From Lineus longissimus (lineage: Eukaryota > Nemertea > Pilidiophora > Heteronemertea > Lineidae), in contig NC_088313.1 in assembly GCF_910592395.1 (NCBI RefSeq), forward strand, positions 18,802,437-18,866,436: DNA of 64,000 bases. Direction: 5' to 3'. The notes beneath the pieces are model-generated. The model was not told the DNA's origin, made no database searches, and saw only the letters and a list, made by a program, of their open reading frames with translations. The position numbers were made by a program, and so were the translations under genes. This document shows positions 37,601-47,900 of this stretch, piece after piece; position 1 is the first letter of the stretch; every line of letters begins with the position of its first letter.

Positions 37601-40600
37601 ATTTTGACACTCTGATTTCAGCTTTGGATGCCGCATGGCGTGGTATATTTGACGTGTATGCCCCCTGGATCCAGCCACTAGACAATAGCGGCCAGGTGCT
37701 GTCACCATGGCTGGAGAGTGATGCTGATATTGGAGTCGAGATGGTGTCAACGTTCGTTAGTGCTGTTGACGGCTTGAGGCAGTATTTTGAAGGTAACTAT
37801 TTCACCATCTTGCACTTTATACTGAACTAGGTCCATGTCTGAGCATTTTACATCATTTTACATCTCGTATTCTATTCGTGTTCTATTTCATTCCAGCGAT
37901 CCCCCACAGCCCACAGCAAGGAGCCCTGACCCAACTCTGGGTCGCCTACTGCAAGTCGTTTACGATGAAGGGGGCGCCTGAGCATGTCCTCAAAGTCTTC
38001 CATGCCAAGATGGTCGATATTCCCTGGGACAAGTTCTACCCAGATCTCAGCAGTATTGAACTGATGAATCAGGTAAGACAGGGAAAAATGGGTTTTGTAG
38101 CTAATTTCAATCAACAACTGGCCAAACTGTTAAAGCCCCCCTTTGTCAGACTGTGGTACATGAGGTGCTGTGGCATTGGTTCCATATTCTTAGTCTTTAT
38201 TTATTCTTGCTAATACTAATATACTGACGACTGTAGTAGATTCAAAACTGTCACACAGTTGGATTGTGTGCCCAGCTTTGTCTTAGATCAGCAAAAGCAT
38301 GCAATAGTTACGTTTTATCAGAATAGTTTTAGACTATTAGTTGTTTACAACAAATTTGAATGTACTTTTATCCATTTTGTTGACCCCTTCCATTGTTCAA
38401 TGATTTCTCCCTGCACAATTTACACTCGTATGATTCTTGTGAGTTTGGAAGCCAGGGGGTGTGGTATTACTATTATACATGTAGTGAGGCACAGTCAAGT
38501 ACCAGTACAGATAAAGTACCAAGACTTGGTCTCAGTATTTCAACTTTTGATTGTTATGTCCAGATGAAACCAAATGAATTGAAATCGAAAGTAAGTTTTT
38601 TCCTGACCTTTGCTCACTGTACCGTGTATGGTTGAAGGTCTTCCATGTGAACTTGTGATGCTTACATATCGTGGTGATTGACGACTAACTTTATATTGTA
38701 CCTTCTTTCATGTAGCTTTGTAACGTAGGTGTACCCCTTCATATTTGTGCCTTTTACCCGAATTCAAACTGATTTAGTATAGCTCTATTCCTTTGTGGTT
38801 TCAGCATTTTCGAGTAGAATATGTAGGTCCTTGAGAGAATATCCCATTTGCTTTTTTGCCAATGCAGGCTTCTCAAATACATGGCAGACTTTCACTTCAG
38901 TTGAGCTAAAGTAATGTTTCAGTACCAAAATATCCAGCAAAATAGGCTTAAACTGGGATGATAGCAGCTGCTGTGCCAAGGATGTATTTGAGATGCCTTA
39001 TGTGCTATTTGTGCTCATTGCTACTCCTAGTGTTTCTGTTTTTGGTTTCTGGTCCCAGTAGGATTTATCATTTCCTTCCTCCCTTGAGTCAGACTTTGAT
39101 TTATTTTTCAAGTTATGTAAGTGGTGTGTTGAAAAGTCAAAGGTGAGAAATGGCATGCGATCATATTCTAAAAGTTGATATAATCTATTAAAAGTTGAAT
39201 GCCATCTCATCTAATTTTGCACTTTAAAGTGAATGCCAAATAAAAGTCATTGCACAGAAAACGAATGCCATTTCATAACAGTAATATTGTATCAGTTATG
39301 TGCACTTCCACATGTAACTCTCTGTATCTATCTCCTCATCTGCTTCCTATATGACCTGAGTTCTGTACCTTGGTGTCGTAATCATCCAGTCCTCCCTGCT
39401 AGACCCAGATCTACACCACCTTACCTATCAATAGGCTTGGGAATGCGGACAAGGAGGACTGTAAACTGCAATACCACTGCATTCTCCTCAATATTTCTGT
39501 ATAAATCCGTACTCTCTTTATCAATATCATTCTTTTTGGAAGGTGGTGGTTGATCATGTTAACTAAACTCTAACACTTCAAATCTGTCCTCTCATGTATG
39601 AAACAGAAACCTTTCTTTGCACATTGTTTGGGTCACTGATGGAACATCTGATGTATCACCAATATATGATATGGAACAAGCTCTGAAGTGAAGGACACAG
39701 AGCATAGCTACTGCTGTGTTGGCTAGTTTCTCTTCACTAGTTTTCTCCCATTCCAAGACAGATAAATGTAGACTTGCTTGAATAGGAGAGTGAGGCAAAC
39801 TCCATTGCAAAACCTATTCGTATATTTAGCTTTGATATCAAGAATTCACAGGTGTGCACCAATTCCCATGACAGCATCATTTGATTACTTTTACAGTTGT
39901 ATACAATAGTGACAACAACAATTAGGGGTACATGTACTAGTATTTGATCAGGAATGCTCATCAATGCACTCTGGGGTTATTGAGTATCTGTTGCTTCCAG
40001 CTCCACGAGAAGACAGAGAAATGTTGCTACGCCTTCCTGGCCACGATCATGCCCAAGATGCCATGGCCTTCCATTGTCCAGCACTTCATCTACCAAGAAC
40101 CTGTGGAGCTTACCATGAAGCTTCATGCCTGCCTGTTCCAAATCCTCGTGCAATTCACAGCAGATAAAGACATCATGCAGGTAAAGGTTTGGTTCGGTGT
40201 GTCAGAGCTCTCTGAGCCCAATTGGTAGTCTTTTACAACTGACTAGTTTCATGGGTTGATTTAGTGCCAACTTCGCATTTAGTAGCTAGAAGCTAGACAC
40301 AGTCTACACCACTGAAGCAGCAATCTGACTGAATGCTCTTGATTAGCTTTGCATGACACAGCAGTTTATAGCATGGCACCAAAAAAGTGGCTCCGACTGC
40401 AGACAATAAGTGCTGTTGTTTGGTGATTCAACCAGTCTTTTCTGCTATGCCACTCTGACAACCTTTGGGTAGTGGAACTGTCCCAGATACATCTCTGTTC
40501 CATCATTATCCTGGTTATTGCAGATTTCCACCATCCCTGTGTTCTTCCTTCAAATGGACATGTTCCAGTGGCAATTCCTGGACGTCCCACCTCTCGAGAC

Positions 40601-43585
40601 GGTCACCAGTTGGTTCATTGAGAACAGCGATCCAAGATGTGTTCTTGCTGAGAGGACATCAGAAGCAGCTTTAGTGCTAAGGTTTGTTAAAGAGCATAGT
40701 TAGAGAATAATATTGGATTCTGAGGGAGAGGGCAGGTATTGGCTTGTTGAAGTAGCGATGTATGGCACCTTCATCCAGCACAATAAACAATCTCTCTGTC
40801 CACCTGAGTGTCAGCTAGATGGCAGCACAAAACATACTGGGCCGAATTTACGAAGGGTGTTTAAGAGTTAGACGCGTGTAAATTCTACATAATCAGTTTC
40901 AGGGCCTAATGCGGTTTTCATGAAGAAACCCTGCAAGGCCCTGACTCTGTCTATTCAGACATTAAACGCTGTTTTAAGCTAAACACCCTTTGTAAATTCG
41001 GCCCACTGTGTTGTGTTAGTTTATTCAGCTGATAAAGTGTTTGATAACTGAAACATCGTGGAAGACTTTAGAAGCTGGTTGTCTTTTCGGATGGTGGAAT
41101 ACGGTCAGTGTACAACCCAACTCCTTTCTCTTCTCTTCAGACTTGTAAAAGCAGCCTCAGAGTTCAACACAGTGCACCATCCTGTCGGCTCCATCGATGT
41201 TGCTCAGAAACGGCGCTTGTTTGTGCGGATGGTTGTACAACTCATCTGCAAGTGTACTCACCTGAGGAGTACAGATCCTGCTTCGTTCAAGACGATCATT
41301 ATCAACCTGCTGACGGAGGTGGAGACAATTGTTGGTGGCAGTAAGTCCCATGATTATTTATTGTTGGAATTTCTATGATTGAAGTGATTAGATACAGAAG
41401 AATAAGAAGGGATGTGACATTTCTGATTTTCAGACGAATTCCACATGAGATTCACATGCACACTCTCTAATATCAAGATCTTCACTTTGCAGTGGTCGAT
41501 ATGCACAAGCAACAGCACCAGGCCCTGGTACTGACCACAGAGGTGCTGTACATGCTCAACAACTGCAACCCAAACGAGGCCATCATGGCAGTCATCACAA
41601 CAACAGTCAAAGATTGGATCGCTTCATCCCCTAACAGCATCTTACTGCTGCCGCTGATCAGCGCGGCATGTCGGACGCTGGCATCTGTCGTCCATATGGT
41701 CCAGGTTATTGAGGGCTGTATGGTGGCTCATTTCTCTACACCTGGTAAGTCTTATTTTGTTTGTTGCAACTCATTTAGTTCAGAGGAAGTTTTTCCCTGA
41801 CTGTGGTAAGCCAATTCATTCTGCCAACTCTATAATTGAATCAGAATTGAGACTTTGACTCTTGGTTTCTTGTTTCAAATTTCAGTATATAAATTTCTCA
41901 CATGGAATTGTTCTTTTCAGGACCTGCTTGCTTCCGCGAAGCCCGCTGGGGCAACCTGCTGAATAGTCTGACTGTCCCGGAGATTTCCAAGGAAGACTTC
42001 ATCAGTTCTGCCCTAGATGAGGGATGCTTTCTCACCCTCTACACATGTGAACTCCAGGCCCTGCCTCTCTCGAAAAGTCCACAGGAAGAGATGGTTCATA
42101 TCAATGTGTTCATCAATTGGACTGCGTCTGCTAAACCAAGGTATGTAAAGACACGGCGATTGTTTGGTTTGGATGATAGTTAAAGCGAACTGGAACCGCC
42201 AAGCCAGTTCGTATGACCTCGTTTTCATTTCCCGCGTATCGGGTGATCAGAACGAGGCATGAATGAAACATGGCGCCTAGCTGCCAATCATTCAGTGACG
42301 TCACTACTATGGAATTTACTACGAAAATTCATGAATGAAAGATCGCATGACTCACGTGATTCTCACATGATTCTCAATAATAACAAATTGAACTGCGCAT
42401 GCTCGGGCACTGGGGGCGGAGCTACAAATCTGAACTCGACTTTCTCGGGCGGTGAAAGTCGAAAAGTTGAATAAATCGCTCGGCGGTTCCAGTTCGCTTT
42501 AAAGCTGACATGTACATTCCCAGTAAGGCCAGAATTATTGGAATTTGATATTTCAATATTGCTGTTAAGTTTTCATACACTAATTAACCTTCCTTCCTTC
42601 CTTCTTCAGACCAGACAATGAAACTGAACTCTTCCTATGGTGGGCCAAGATCCTGGAGTTAATCTTGAGACAGTTGGACTTTGGCACTGAACATAAAGCC
42701 CTCCTCGGTCTACTCAATAAGTTTTTACCTCCGTTGTTGTTGATGGGTGAAGACAAGGTCTCAGCAGGCCTACTTGGTGCTATTGGATTAGGCAAGAAAT
42801 CGGTGCTTTCTACGAGGTATGAAGAGAGTTTACAGATAGTGTCATTTCTCTGTTATTTCATCACAATGGGTGATATGAATAAAGGTTAGCAAATGCTTTT
42901 ACTTCAATTTTGTACAGAAAGGCCAAGTGTAAATGTACATGGAGTTTTAGATAAAAGCATTTGCTTGTCTTTATTCATATCACCCAATGTCCTTGTTTGA
43001 AGATACCTTGGTTTAACTAACATACATGTTATGTTCTTTTAATCATCATAGCATAATTTCGAAAGAAACAAGATTAATGATCAAGCCTTCACATGATACT
43101 CACATAGTTACAGGTATTTTCAAGTAGGAGACCCTCGGTTGGTTATGGATTAATAGGTTATTTGGTACATGCGTGTAGATATTGCACAGAGTAACTGAGA
43201 ATCAAAATATCTCCATTTCAGATTTCGTCTGGTTGCGCGAAGTCTGTACACATTCCTTGTGGCTCAGATGCCAACAGAATCGTACTTCCGATTAGAGCCG
43301 CGTGCTCCCGGTGGAATTGGCTCCGGTCGAGGATCAACAAGTTCGAAGAATACCCAAGGGCAAATTGTACCATCACAACAGGCCCTGGAGGCTGTGAAAA
43401 GCCTTGAGTCATTACGGACTAACAAGATGTACCTCGACATCAAAGACCAGCTTGCCTACGCGTGCGAGTTCATTGCAAATCCCTTACATTCGTTGAGGGA
43501 TGCTCGACCATTCTTTACCCAGCTAGTCAATAAACTCTTCCCAAACCATTACTATCTAGATGTCTTGAGGCCTGCAAATCAGTAG
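21492..43585 (+). CDS. EPG5: EPG5 homolog, ectopic P-granules autophagy protein 5 (complete, 38 coding exons)
   Basis: Full-length homolog of EPG5. In animals this very large cytosolic tether is recruited by Rab7 to late endosomes and lysosomes. It stabilises the STX17-SNAP29-VAMP7/8 SNARE complex so that autophagosomes fuse with lysosomes. All 38 exons join in phase to 7,866 nt (2,621 residues; human about 2,579). Similarity to recalled human EPG5 runs from MAELVRPKK at the N terminus to a C-terminal LLGAIGLGKKSVLSTRFRLV (human LLGAIGFGRKSPLSNRFRVV). Strong blocks include LYLFKELPLYLWQPAEADL, FFSACIEILGQ and LPLISAACRTLASV. Two in-frame ATGs (21492, 21495) start the gene. The only poorly conserved part is the acidic N-terminal exon 2. 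No frameshift or stop is seen; no transmembrane segment is apparent. Confidence 0.97.
21799..22008 (+). repeat. Coding minisatellite: 10 x 21 bp (AVQDEPQ heptads)
   Basis: Ten tandem 21-bp units inside EPG5 exon 2 encode A-V-(Q/L)-D-E-P-Q heptads with a few substitutions (DVPR, DEPL, AAQ, TVQ). The unit length is a multiple of three, so copy-number change keeps the frame. No such array is present in human EPG5 as I recall it. Confidence 0.97.
22807..22996. mobile_element. Foldback MITE family, copy A (diverged, 190 bp)
   Basis: Lies in EPG5 intron 2. The ends read TGTGACCTGTCACAGCAAAACC and the inverse ...GACGGGTCACA. The right half matches the right arms of copies B and C (TTTCACAAAAGG, GAGAAATGAACAAACAGTCC, CAACCTGCCAAG). 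It is shorter and more mutated than the other two, so older or decayed. Confidence 0.75.
23088..26935 (+). CDS. EPG5: EPG5 exons 3-11
   Basis: Exons: 23088-23252, 23589-23749, 24023-24251, 24660-24862, 24980-25345, 25693-25836, 26072-26217, 26390-26541 and 26795-26935. Landmarks are KHEFYEILNNYYRARNK, then SRLQVESYIHELYMRC across the exon 4/5 junction, HWFLLNHLLRCPGGLGKWA, and DPENSW with the following acidic stretch. NKRIGRMIR joins HTVQYVTDHW across exons 7/8, and SKVGRELL..I closes the block in exon 11. All junctions restore codons found in the human protein (for example the Arg split by exon 4/5). Apart from copy A of the foldback family in the preceding intron 2, the introns here hold no element I can name. 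Confidence 0.93.
26936..29272. other. EPG5 intron 11 (2.3 kb)
   Basis: The largest intron of the gene. It contains one exon-like block at 27583-27648 (separate entry). The rest is A/T-rich with no element recognised. Confidence 0.7.
27583..27648 (+). CDS. EPG5: Possible in-frame cassette exon of EPG5 (22 codons)
   Basis: A pyrimidine-rich tract ending CCGACAAACAG precedes a 66-nt open block, followed by a CAG/GTTTTT donor. It encodes PYKFYQRKKEKYRKEE then FAEFSQ, a highly charged helix-like peptide with no stop. Flanking exons 11 and 12 both meet at phase 0 and the block is 22 whole codons, so inclusion would keep frame between IGV and VCLYLF. The human protein has no insert at this point as I recall it. 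The donor is weak at +3 to +6. It could be alternatively spliced, a decoy exon, or chance. Confidence 0.3.
29273..34304 (+). CDS. EPG5: EPG5 exons 12-23
   Basis: Exons: 29273-29557, 29835-30076, 30243-30383, 30595-30715, 31091-31291, 31584-31817, 32065-32231, 32439-32636, 32828-33096, 33370-33541, 33853-33943 and 34227-34304. Landmarks: VCLYLFKELPLYLWQP, NMNWGYTDEGTELALD, ALFSWIASGNNLPSFID, RLTIYRWGQQAMATDTEHPL with PVMWQRFFLRYL, RFFGSRVYVTLIKSF, FWLDEPRLHDRSLYLPALP and HRCKGAAAIVIN. The last exon runs through an internal GTAAGT-like site (34252) that would break the frame if used; reading through it preserves the CKGAA block aligned to human KCQGAAVV. Confidence 0.93.
30837..31022. mobile_element. 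TA-flanked MITE (pogo/Tc1-mariner-like), 186 bp
   Basis: Ends are CGGTAGAACCTCTCTATAAA and the inverse AGGGAGGTTCTACTG, flanked on both sides by TA (30835-30836 and 31023-31024), the duplicated target of Tc1-mariner/pogo elements. The right half contains three tandem copies of GTCCTTAATGGAGAGG-type sequence. It ends 68 bp upstream of EPG5 exon 16. No coding capacity. Confidence 0.75.
34558..38072 (+). CDS. EPG5: EPG5 exons 24-31
   Basis: Exons: 34558-34700, 35241-35409, 35562-35756, 36061-36271, 36559-36695, 37090-37288, 37622-37792 and 37897-38072. Landmarks: CCAAVHVENTIT joining ALIRYHQ (human EAAVHAENLITALVNAY), PPAKQFFSACIEILGQ, SLAFMLLTKFEVEKWLDSD (human MIFMLLTKFDLKQWLSA), SFGIYPKWRPYV (human SFGLFSKWSPYM) and WLESDADIGVEMVSTFV. 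The C-terminal part of exon 31 (MPWDKF-like, VDIPWDKFYPDL) matches human LPWKDLHPDQ. Exon 29 starts only 24 bp after a foldback transposon. Confidence 0.93.
36420..36441. repeat. (CT)n microsatellite in EPG5 intron 27
   Basis: About 10-11 uninterrupted CT dinucleotides, likely polymorphic in length. Confidence 0.9.
36843..37065. mobile_element. Foldback MITE family, copy B (223 bp)
   Basis: An almost full-length palindrome. The left arm starts TGTGACTCGCTCTACCAAAA and the right arm ends TTTTGGTAGAGCGGGTCACA; a short spacer lies around GATTTGGTCACATTC. TA is present on both outer flanks (36841-36842 and 37066-37067), a possible target duplication. It has the same length as copy C and very high similarity to it. 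It ends 24 bp before EPG5 exon 29, so it lies in the branch-point zone of that intron. Confidence 0.92.
38073..40000. other. EPG5 intron 31 (1.9 kb)
   Basis: Intronic. No repeat family or RNA gene recognised apart from short A/T-rich tracts. Small ORFs here lack family similarity. Confidence 0.6.
40001..43585 (+). CDS. EPG5: EPG5 exons 32-38, C-terminal region
   Basis: Exons: 40001-40180, 40524-40681, 41141-41340, 41493-41744, 41921-42140, 42610-42816 and 43222-43585 (stop TAG at 43583-43585). Landmarks: WFIENSDPRCVLAERTSEAA (human YPPSIILAKESYAEL), HQALVLTTEVLYMLNNCNPN, DWIASSPNSILLLPLISAAC, LNSLTVPEISKEDF (human LVSLQVPELTMEEF), ELFLWWAKILEL and SAGLLGAIGLGKKS. The last exon ends KLFPNHYYLDVLRPANQ against human CLYPEVHYLDHIR. 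This is the best-conserved end of the protein. Confidence 0.95.
40838..41005. mobile_element. 168-bp palindromic MITE in EPG5 intron 33
   Basis: Starts TGGGCCGAATTTACGAAGGG and ends CCCTTTGTAAATTCGGCCCA, inverted repeats of about 28 bp with only one or two mismatches; more distal arm similarity continues inward (CAGGGCCT / AGGCCCTG). No coding content. Confidence 0.85.
42184..42498. mobile_element. TTAA-flanked inverted-repeat element (piggyBac-like MITE), 315 bp
   Basis: TTAA at 42180-42183 and 42499-42502 flank perfect 17-bp inverted ends AGCGAACTGGAACCGCC / GGCGGTTCCAGTTCGCT. A TTAA target duplication is the hallmark of piggyBac-type transposition. The interior is relatively CpG-rich and non-coding. 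It lies in EPG5 intron 36. Confidence 0.8.
42864..42990. mobile_element. 127-bp foldback element in EPG5 intron 37
   Basis: ACAATGGGTGATATGAATAA at the left is mirrored by TTATTCATATCACCCAATGT at the right. The arms extend to AGCAAATGCTTTTA / TAAAAGCATTTGCT, about 38 bp each, with a 50-bp centre. Likely a small MITE. Confidence 0.8.
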
Positions 43586-44640
43586 ACTGGCCATTTTTAA
43601 ACATTCCACTGCTGTTCCTCGAACAAATCTGGTGAAAAGTCATAAGCTGTGTGTGCTACTTAATCTGTGACCCGCTCTACCAAAACTGGGCGCTTGTCGC
43701 ATCTGAACTTGACAGGTTGATACGGACTTGTTGTTCATTTCCCTATTGTAGACCTTTTGTGAAATGTGACCAAATCAGTTTGTAATAGATTTCACAAAAG
43801 GTCTACAATAGGGAAATGAACAACAAGTCTGTATCAACCTGTCGAGTTCAGATGCGACAAGCGCCTAGTTTTGGTAGAGCGGGTCACATCTGTATTCTGT
43901 TAAAAAGATTTGTTGCAATATAATCCTTAAGCATTCTGTAAAATTCCATTAAAAGACATATAAAAATGTGAATGCCCAATGGTGCTGGTACTTAACTTCC
44001 CAGAAGAATCTGTTGCTTTTGTTATGGTACAGTGCACACAGGTACAGTGGTGCTGGTCTCAAAGCCTCAAATGGTCGAAGTTCAAAATGAGAATTCTAAT
44101 GAGAGTTGTAATACATGTGTATTTGATAAAAATTGGAATGAAATCTATTGAGTTGATTCAGTCTGATGGCATAATTGATAACTAATTTATATTGGAAGCA
44201 AATATAACTGGTATAAATTTCATTCTGTATCTAAATAATATAATAATGTTACATATGCACGGTACACTGATCTACATGTAAACGAGACAGGCTTCTTGAC
44301 CAGTTACCTGACACAAATAAGGGAAACAGATTGTTCAAACTTCATAATGAGGTTATGAGAATGTTCTTCCAACCTACAATATGGGGAGTGTCTCGTGATT
44401 ACCTCATTTGGTTATGTTGATGAGGTGATGGAATCCTGAGGTCCTGGCTTATTTAGATAGGTGAACAGTGTCCTACCGTGCAAATATTATGGTTATGTAC
44501 TGTATGTTACATGAGTCTGCTTATAAAAGTTGCTATTATTTATCTGTTATTCTATTTTTGCTGAGATGGCATTTGTGATAAGTGAAGCCTGAGATGGTGT
44601 TGCTAAATAAATTTCTGAGATTAAAAATGTGTTGTTGTTC
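43586..44640 (+). other. EPG5 3' UTR with polyadenylation signal
   Basis: The sequence after the stop contains foldback copy C (43666-43888) and then A/T-rich sequence. A canonical AATAAA at 44606-44611 in TGCTAAATAAATTTCTGAG is followed by a GTGTTGTTGTTC downstream element, so cleavage is likely near 44625-44635. Weaker hexamers occur earlier (ATTAAA near 43949), which could give a shorter form. Confidence 0.5.
43666..43888. mobile_element. Foldback MITE family, copy C (223 bp) in EPG5 3' UTR
   Basis: Palindrome starting TGTGACCCGCTCTACCAAAA and ending TTTTGGTAGAGCGGGTCACA. The arms of about 105 bp are nearly perfect. It is the same length as copy B and nearly identical in sequence. If transcribed in the EPG5 3' UTR it would form a long double-stranded stem. 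Confidence 0.93.
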
Positions 44641-44816
44641 GGTGTCTTTCAGTCCGGGTGGAGAGGCCGTCTTGACTTGTTCAGAGCCCAGGCCAATGTA
44701 GGCAGGAGCGGTGCCTAATGGCAGGTGGGGACCATGTGCACGATACTCAGTCAATTTAGATTTGCAGTATCTTATGGGGGGAAAATGCCATTGACACCAA
44801 AGATGACAGTGCTATA

Positions 44817-44976
44817 GGCCACAACCTGTCTTCATTATACGAAAATGAAGTCACAACCTGTCTTCGTTTACGAGTGCTGTAGGTCACAATCTGTCTTCAT
44901 ATACGAAAATGAAATCACAACCTGTCTTCGTTTACGTAAATGAAGTCACGACCTGTCTTCGTTTACGTTTATGTGA
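44817..44976. repeat. Tandem repeat, five copies of about 31 bp
   Basis: Five copies of a unit containing CACAACCTGTCTTCGTTTAC followed by GAAAATGAAGT, with spacings of 30-33 bp and a few substitutions. Located just downstream of the EPG5 polyadenylation signal. Confidence 0.85.
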
Positions 44977-47900
44977 CCAGTATCGAAGAGAATTACATAA
45001 ACCGTCAATGCAGTGGCGTGAGGACAAGAATGTTACAGCCAAGTTACATGTATTGAGAAAACCGTGTTCTCAATATATACATGTTGAAGGCCTTTTGGCC
45101 ACACCCATTGACGTCGCATGACAGCTTGTAGATGTTATTTGTGACTGCTTCTTGTTTGGAAACAAATTAAGCCTTAATGATACGAAAGCAGCACTAGAGT
45201 GGCTTCATTTATGAAATATATGACAGAAGAAGAGGCGAAGCTAAGACGATGGCCAAGGATCGCGCATGCGTGGCTTCGAGCAGACGAGAAGAACCAAGAA
45301 CGGGAGAAACCTCAGAACATCAGCGAGAGGCAGGATTACCGCTTTGTAGCCATCCTGATGTGATTAATGAACAATGATTGGCTGATAACAGGCAGGTTTC
45401 ATCAAGTGAGGCCGTACAAGTAACCGTGTCTCGAGAAGGAGCGGGGTGTGCTGAAGGAATTCTATGTCTTCTCCCTGACATTTTCTGGGCGCTTTCTGAT
45501 GAGATTTTCCGTCTTCTATGCTTGGCTTCTTTCGGAGGTGGGGCTTGATTTGCCAATTCAACCATGTTTTGTTCGATTCAAATAATGCATTTATTGTTTC
45601 TGCCGTTCTACACTCGCATATTAAAAAAAAAACATAACGTAAACAATTGTCAAGGACATCGGTCGGCTGCCGAATAATAGCCCAGCCTATCACCCAAAAC
45701 AATCACCCCGGTAACACGACAACCCGGTACCCAGACCACGACCACTGAATTGGGAGGTCCCAATGACCAAATTCACCCCTCTAACCCGACCAAAGGGCAC
45801 AATTGCCGTGAAAAGACGAATGCTGCCATGATTTCTGTTAAGAAATTGACTGCGGCAAATTTATCATGCTGCAGATGAAAACAAATTTCAAGTCGAAATA
45901 TTTTTTAACTTTTTTTCTGCTCAAAATGAAGAAACATCATCAGCCCTCAAAAATTTTGACTTTGAAATTTTCTTTCCAGAATTTTGAACGGATTTTCAAC
46001 TTCACTAACGCGACTATTCAACTTCGGTCCCATGAGTGGTCGTGTTACCGGGGTCCCACTGTACTTTGAATGCGCATTTCTCCACGTGAGGCTTTTTAGC
46101 TGGGGATATCATGAAAATATGGTGAAATTTGAGAGATTCATTCTCCCTGCAATTAAAACTCAAAACCAGGCATTAACAAACAAGCGGATGATTGTGTTAT
46201 GAAGACTTCCTTTTTTCTCTAAGGTTAAGTGAAAATAATTGCAAAATTAGCCGAGGCGATCGCCTGCCAAGGGTCAACCATGGCGAAAGAAGACAACGCA
46301 ATAATTGTTACCGCGCGGAAACCTCCCCTGGTGCGCACGTGCGACGATACCTTATCATTAGCTTTTGTATTCCTCCACATCGAACTTGTAAGACCCAAAC
46401 CAACCCTACTAATCTCCCGCCCTTAACACGACTTGCTTTGCTCAGAGCAGTTTACAAATTGGCTCTTCCTTATTAATTCGTATTTTACCAAAACGATCAC
46501 CGTACCACTGCTTGAAGCAGGATGGGTCACGGCGGGGAACGCCGGTATGCGCGCGCGCATATCGTCGCCAGCCAAAATTTTCCGTCTTTTCAAAGCAAAT
46601 CGGCGCGTAAGTTGTTGTTTGATTATAAATTGCGAAATAATCACTGCTAAACTGTCCATAGTATGGGGTCCGTTTGGGCCAGTTCTAGTTTGCCTGGAAA
46701 CAAAAGTCACTGCGCGGGGACCGCCAAATCAGTGGCGACAGAAAAACGCCCTTTCTTGAAGGCGTAGGATTCAATGGCAATCATCTTACCACTGAGATTG
46801 CTGGTCAGTTTTGTCCGTTGGCCAAGTGAACCTTAAACCAGTACTCCGAAACCCGACCGGAGAAAGTAGTGCGACTGCCGTACAGCTTTTTGAGAAACTG
46901 TTATCTGATTTCCGTCGCAATGACCACAACCACCGTCCGGCCGTCGCAAAAAATCAGAAAAAACACGGCGGACAACCGCACTGAACAGGAGATAAAATCT
47001 TTTACCTCTCTTGTTTCATGCTTCTGCCAGTTCAAAGCTGTTGATAAAGGAACGGCCCAAGTAATTAGTCGAGCAATAAGTCTTCTCATTATGTACTAAT
47101 TATTGCCAAAGGATGTTCAGCCGGTGTTGGCGCGCGCGGGACCACGGACCGCGCGATCAGCGGGGAGCAGGACAGGTGGATAGGTCTCTGTTTGGCAACA
47201 AATGAGGTTTTGATTGTGAGCGAAATCAATCTCGTGTTTAGCGGTTCATTACGTGGGGATTAAGGATTTTAATCCTAATTTGAATTCAAAGTGTTTTCAT
47301 TGCAGTTTGAAAGGATGCAAAATCTCTCTAAAGCGTATTGTAAAGTTACCTTAATTTGTAGCGATTACAGCGAAGTAAAACAATCTCTTTATACGCACCA
47401 CCTGTTTTTGGGCCGCTGAAAAAGCAGAATTAAGTAAATTACTCTCCTACTCGTTCTTTGGAAGGATTGCAAGTAACAATGTTGATGGATTTTCCTTATA
47501 AAAACAGGAATTATTCGCTGTTGAATCTGGCAGCAACAGAATACCATTGCTCAAACAAGCAACGAGCAGCAAGAGATTACGAGAACGAAATTCGCTTTTG
47601 AAGGAATTTGAATTTGAATTTGAATTTGAATGGAAATAACTTGCCGAAGACCCCACCGAAAATGTTGCCATCACTATTAACAAAGGCTAGTTAAACCATT
47701 TGCTAATTGGTCGTAAGTGGATGGAAACTTCTTATGGAGCTCGGTCACCGGCATCCTGTCCGACTAGATGCGAGTTGTCAGAGAACAGGATGTTTTTTCT
47801 GCCTGCGGGAAGGAATCAACACCGCCTTGGCTGTGATCAGGGATAGAACGGTAATTAGCGGACACGTTAAAGAGTGGACGACGTGACATCAACACCATTT

